Source: an uncultured Bacilli bacterium (GTDB taxonomy: Bacteria; Bacillota_I; Bacilli_A; RF39; UBA660). Taken from it: a DNA stretch of 27,567 nt. The stretch spans positions 1 to 27,567 of the forward strand of contig CAKOSN010000027.1 of assembly GCA_934102255.1 (NCBI GenBank), read 5' to 3'. Positions within the stretch are counted from its first letter, which is position 1. Each line of letters starts with the position of its first letter. The notes under the pieces were generated by a model. The model made no database searches. It was not told where the DNA came from and worked only from the letters and a program-made list of their open reading frames with translations. The translations under genes and the position numbers were made by a program. Shown here piece after piece: positions 25,062 through 27,567 of the stretch.

Positions 25062-26156
25062 ATGAAGAAATATTTATGGTTACTTATTCTTTTTTTAATT
25101 CCTTTTAAAGTTTATGGTACTTCTAGTTACATAGTAATTGATGCTGATAGTAAAAGAGTAATAGAAGGCTCTAATACTTTAGAAAAAAAGCTTATAGCTA
25201 GTACAACTAAAATAATGACGGCAATTATTGCTATTGAAAACGGTAATTTAGATGAAAAATATAAAATTGATAAAGACGTTTTAAAAGCTTATGGCTCTAA
25301 TATTTATATTGAAATAGATGAAGAAATAACTTTAAGAGATTTATTATATGGTCTTCTTTTAAGAAGTGGTAATGATGCCGCTATCGAAATAGCTAACTGT
25401 ATTGCTGGTAATATGGATGAATTTGTCAAAATGATGAATGATAAGGCTAAGAATCTTGGCATGACTAATACTACCTTTATAAACTCTAGTGGTTTGGAAA
25501 ATGAACAAAAGCTAGGTAATACTTCTACTGCTTATGATATGGCCTTACTTATGAGTTACGCTATAGACAATAAAACATTTGTTGAAATTAGTGGTACTAA
25601 AAGACATATTGCAACCACTAACTATAAAACTTATGACTGGTATAATAAAAATAAATTATTAACTAATTATAAATATACGATTGCTGGTAAAACGGGATTT
25701 ACTAAATTAGCTAGAAGAACCTTGGTAACAGCAGCTCTAAAAGATAATAAAAGATTAGTAATAGTTACTCTAAATGACCCTGATGACTTTGATACTCATA
25801 AATACTTATATGAAAAGAATTTTGATAAATATAATAAAGTTACTATCTTAAAGAAAGGTAAAATAACTATTCCTAATAATGTCTTTTATGATAACTTATA
25901 TATTGCTAAAGATATCAGTGTTCTTTTAACACCTACCGAAGAAAAGAAAATTACTATTAACTACGAATTAGAAAAGAAATCAAAGTATGAAGATAATGAA
26001 ATAGTAGGAGAGTGCCTGATAAAGTTAGATAATAAAATAATTAGTAAAGTACCTATTTATGTGTCTAAAAACGAAGACAAAAATAATACTGATTCTAATA
26101 ATAAAGAAAGTTTCTTAAAGAAGATACTTAATTTCTTTAAGTTTTGGGAAAAGTAA
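25062..26156 (+). CDS. D-alanyl-D-alanine carboxypeptidase (DacA/DacB family PBP)
   Basis: A secreted serine D,D-carboxypeptidase that trims the terminal D-Ala from peptidoglycan stem peptides. A signal peptide covers residues ~1-19. The three active-site motifs are present: S47-T-T-K50, S102-G-N104 and KTG in IAGKTGFT (about residue 214). An extra beta domain and an amphipathic tail (FLKKILNFFKFWEK) follow, which anchors such enzymes to the membrane. Length 364 aa is normal. The SD AGGTGAT precedes ATG 25062. spmA and spmB follow 80 bp later without a terminator, the order found in the Bacillus dacB-spmA-spmB operon, where the enzyme modifies spore cortex. A housekeeping role is equally possible. 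Confidence 0.93.
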   Translation: MKKYLWLLILFLIPFKVYGTSSYIVIDADSKRVIEGSNTLEKKLIASTTKIMTAIIAIENGNLDEKYKIDKDVLKAYGSNIYIEIDEEITLRDLLYGLLLRSGNDAAIEIANCIAGNMDEFVKMMNDKAKNLGMTNTTFINSSGLENEQKLGNTSTAYDMALLMSYAIDNKTFVEISGTKRHIATTNYKTYDWYNKNKLLTNYKYTIAGKTGFTKLARRTLVTAALKDNKRLVIVTLNDPDDFDTHKYLYEKNFDKYNKVTILKKGKITIPNNVFYDNLYIAKDISVLLTPTEEKKITINYELEKKSKYEDNEIVGECLIKLDNKIISKVPIYVSKNEDKNNTDSNNKESFLKKILNFFKFWEK

Positions 26157-26235
26157 TATCAAATTATAAAATGTGATGTTAATTTATTAATTGATGATAA
26201 AAAAGATAAAAAATAAAAATTAAGAAGGGAAGTCT

Positions 26236-26817
26236 ATGATTAATTTAATATGGGTCTTTTTATGTGGGAGTGCTATTATATATAGCCTTTTAACTGGTAA
26301 TGTTGAATTTATTAATAAAGAAATACTAAATGCTGTTCATAGTGGTCTAAGTTTATGCTTAGATATGGCACCGATTATTATTTTATGGATGGGGATAATG
26401 AGTCTTGCTAGCTCGAGTGGTCTTTTAGAAAAGTTTGGTAAATTAATAAGACCTTTTCTTTGTAAATTATTTCCTTCTTTAGATAAAAATAGTAAGTCAT
26501 TAGATTATATAGCCTCTAATATAGCATGTAATATGTTAGGCATGGGTTCAGCTGCAACTCCTTTCGGTCTTAAAGCCATGGCTAGTATGCAAGAAGAAAA
26601 TAAAAATAAAGATACAGCCTCTACAGCGATGATAACTTTTTTAGTTTTAAATACCGCTGGTGTTACTTTAATACCTACAACTACTATTGCTCTTAGAATG
26701 TCCCATGGTAGCTTAAATCCTACTTGTATAATTTTACCTAGTATTATTGCAACAACAATATCTTCAGTATGTGGCTTAACTCTAGATTACATTATTAGAA
26801 AGAAAAATAAAGAGTAA
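26236..26817 (+). CDS. spmA: spore maturation protein A (nucleoside-recognition family)
   Basis: A 193-aa polytopic membrane protein with the SpmA pattern: an N-terminal hydrophobic segment, SGLSLCLDMAPIIILWMGIMSLASSSGLLEKF, the central IASNIACNMLGMGSAATPFGLKAM and the C-terminal FLVLNTAGVTLIPTT. These are the nucleoside-recognition (Gate) domain elements shared with SpmB. In Bacillus, SpmA and SpmB are needed for full dehydration of the spore core; what they transport is not known. The SD AGAAGGGAAG lies before ATG 26236, and spmB follows after 25 nt. The pair also occurs outside spore formers. Confidence 0.9.
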   Translation: MINLIWVFLCGSAIIYSLLTGNVEFINKEILNAVHSGLSLCLDMAPIIILWMGIMSLASSSGLLEKFGKLIRPFLCKLFPSLDKNSKSLDYIASNIACNMLGMGSAATPFGLKAMASMQEENKNKDTASTAMITFLVLNTAGVTLIPTTTIALRMSHGSLNPTCIILPSIIATTISSVCGLTLDYIIRKKNKE

Positions 26818-26842
26818 AGAAAAGAATAAAGAAAGGAGTCTT

Positions 26843-27355
26843 ATGAACTATTGTATTCCTGTTTTAGTATTAATTATTATTATTTATAGTTATTTTAAGA
26901 AAATAGATATTTATGATAAATTTTTAGAAGGTGCTAAAGAAGGTATTAAAACTGTTTTTGATATAGTCCCAGCTGTAGTCGGCATGGTTTTTGCTATTAA
27001 TTTATTTGTGAAAAGTGGGGTAATCAATTTTTTCTTGAGTCCGTTTAGTAGTTTGTTTGCTAAGATTAATATTCCTAATGAAGTTGCTACTATGGCTCTC
27101 TTACGTCCCATCTCTGGCAATGCCTCTTTAGCTATTATGAATAATATTTTTACTAAGTATGGTGTTGATTCCTTTTTTGGCTTTGTTGCTAGTGTCTTAC
27201 AAGGTTGTACTGATACGACAGTTTATGTTTTAGCTTTGTATTTTGGCAGTGTTAAAATTACTAAAAGTAAGTATGCCTTAAAGGTTGGATTGTTTGCTGA
27301 TGTCTGTGGAATTACCGCTGCGTTCATTTTATGCCATATTTTTTTCACAAATTAA
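26843..27355 (+). CDS. spmB: spore maturation protein B (nucleoside-recognition family)
   Basis: A 170-aa membrane protein, partner of SpmA. It shows the second half-type Gate domain: YDKFLEGAKEGIKTVFDIVPAVVGMVFAI, LRPISGNASLAIMNNI and the conserved LQGCTDTTVYVLALYFGSV near residues 128-146. The length fits SpmB. The SD AAAGGAG is placed 6 nt before ATG 26843. It is the last gene of the dac-spmA-spmB unit; no T-run terminator is seen right after it. Confidence 0.9.
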   Translation: MNYCIPVLVLIIIIYSYFKKIDIYDKFLEGAKEGIKTVFDIVPAVVGMVFAINLFVKSGVINFFLSPFSSLFAKINIPNEVATMALLRPISGNASLAIMNNIFTKYGVDSFFGFVASVLQGCTDTTVYVLALYFGSVKITKSKYALKVGLFADVCGITAAFILCHIFFTN

Positions 27356-27402
27356 CCACAAGTAATTGACTTATGCTTAAAAATTTGATAAATTATAAAT
27401 GC

Positions 27403-27428
27403 CTTGAAAGAAGAAAACAACTTTCAAG
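27403..27428. repeat. inverted repeat between spmB and the tRNA
   Basis: CTTGAAAG (27403-27410) and CTTTCAAG (27421-27428), 8 bp perfect, with a 10-nt loop. It is followed by AAAAAATAATATTATTTTT, so the T-run is delayed by about 14 nt. It may act as a weak terminator of the spm operon. Confidence 0.45.
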
Positions 27429-27448
27429 AAAAAATAATATTATTTTTA

Positions 27449-27477
27449 TTGACAATTAAGCAATAAAATGGTATATT
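27449..27477 (+). promoter_or_regulatory. strong promoter of the tRNA gene
   Basis: TTGACA (27449-27454), a 17-bp spacer and TATATT (27472-27477), 11 of 12 consensus bases. The start falls near 27484, 9 nt before the tRNA. A weaker TTGACT-N17-TAAATT lies at 27366-27394. Confidence 0.8.
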
Positions 27478-27492
27478 TTGAAATGTATGTAC

Positions 27493-27567
27493 GGACGCTT
27501 AGCTCAGTTGGTTAGAGCACCTGCCTTACAAGCAGGGGGTCATAGGTTCGAGTCCTATAGCGTCCAC
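27493..27567 (+). tRNA. tRNA-Val (anticodon TAC), CCA end cut by window
   Basis: The acceptor stem GGACGCT (27493-27499) pairs with AGCGTCC (27559-27565), and the discriminator is A at 27566. The D-arm has AGCTCAGTTGG, the anticodon stem-loop is CCTGC-CTTACAA-GCAGG giving anticodon TAC, and the T-arm contains GGTTCGAGTCC. The final C at 27567 may be the first base of an encoded CCA. More tRNA genes may follow beyond the window. Confidence 0.95.

Overview
The window is AT-rich DNA from a low-GC Bacillota bacterium. TGA is used as a stop and TGG as Trp, so the code is standard. The mix of dcw-cluster genes (penicillin-binding protein, mraY), uppP, a UgtP-like glycolipid glycosyltransferase, a D,D-carboxypeptidase and an spmA/spmB pair points to a gut-type Bacilli or Clostridia lineage with peptidoglycan, possibly near Erysipelotrichia/RF39. 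This placement is an inference from gene content. Many promoters have a -10 box only 7-15 bp upstream of the Shine-Dalgarno (SD), so leaders are short.

Layout. 1-3258: a short helical protein translationally coupled to a 962-aa protein I do not recognise. 3324-4625: a GNAT/YoaP-type acetyltransferase and a short flavodoxin. 4718-5752: decayed DNA, made of a multiply frameshifted IS5-family transposase (minus strand) abutting the last ~70 codons of a MATE transporter. 5916-8236: a small orphan gene, a nested inverted repeat with a strong terminator, and a large serine recombinase. 8237-9106: the 3' part of a one-PASTA (SpoVD/PBP2-type) penicillin-binding protein whose 5' part is absent; reading-frame homology starts right after the recombinase, inside the SxN active-site motif. 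A consensus promoter over the PBP stop codon then drives mraY. 10366-12301: a GT2 glycosyltransferase with a lost start and one frameshift, coupled to an alpha/beta-hydrolase. 12358-15671: a prepilin-like 620-aa surface protein with glycine-zipper segments, coupled to a single-pass membrane protein. 15681-19083: a UgtP-like glycosyltransferase, a low-complexity repeat tract and an unusual transketolase. 19122-19402: a ~280-bp inverted-repeat element enclosing a 46-codon ORF with a strong SD. 19557-22963: a membrane-anchored XRE regulator and a three-gene ABC transporter, with a palindromic operator candidate and a terminator-like hairpin that contains the transporter SD. Then uppP (minus strand), two small broken genes, a dacB-spmA-spmB-like operon, and a tRNA-Val cut by the window end.

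How the genes relate. Several loci concern the cell envelope: PBP, MraY, UppP, the carboxypeptidase and the UgtP-like enzyme. The most interesting feature is the large serine recombinase directly at the breakpoint of the PBP gene. This looks like an integrated element splitting a dcw or sporulation PBP, comparable in principle to skin in sigK. The other end of the element and the 5' half of the PBP gene are not in the window, so excision and restoration are untested. The second most interesting is the inverted-repeat element with the small ORF at 19.1-19.4 kb. Single-base lesions at about 10577, 24113 and 24574 suggest either gene decay or residual assembly errors.
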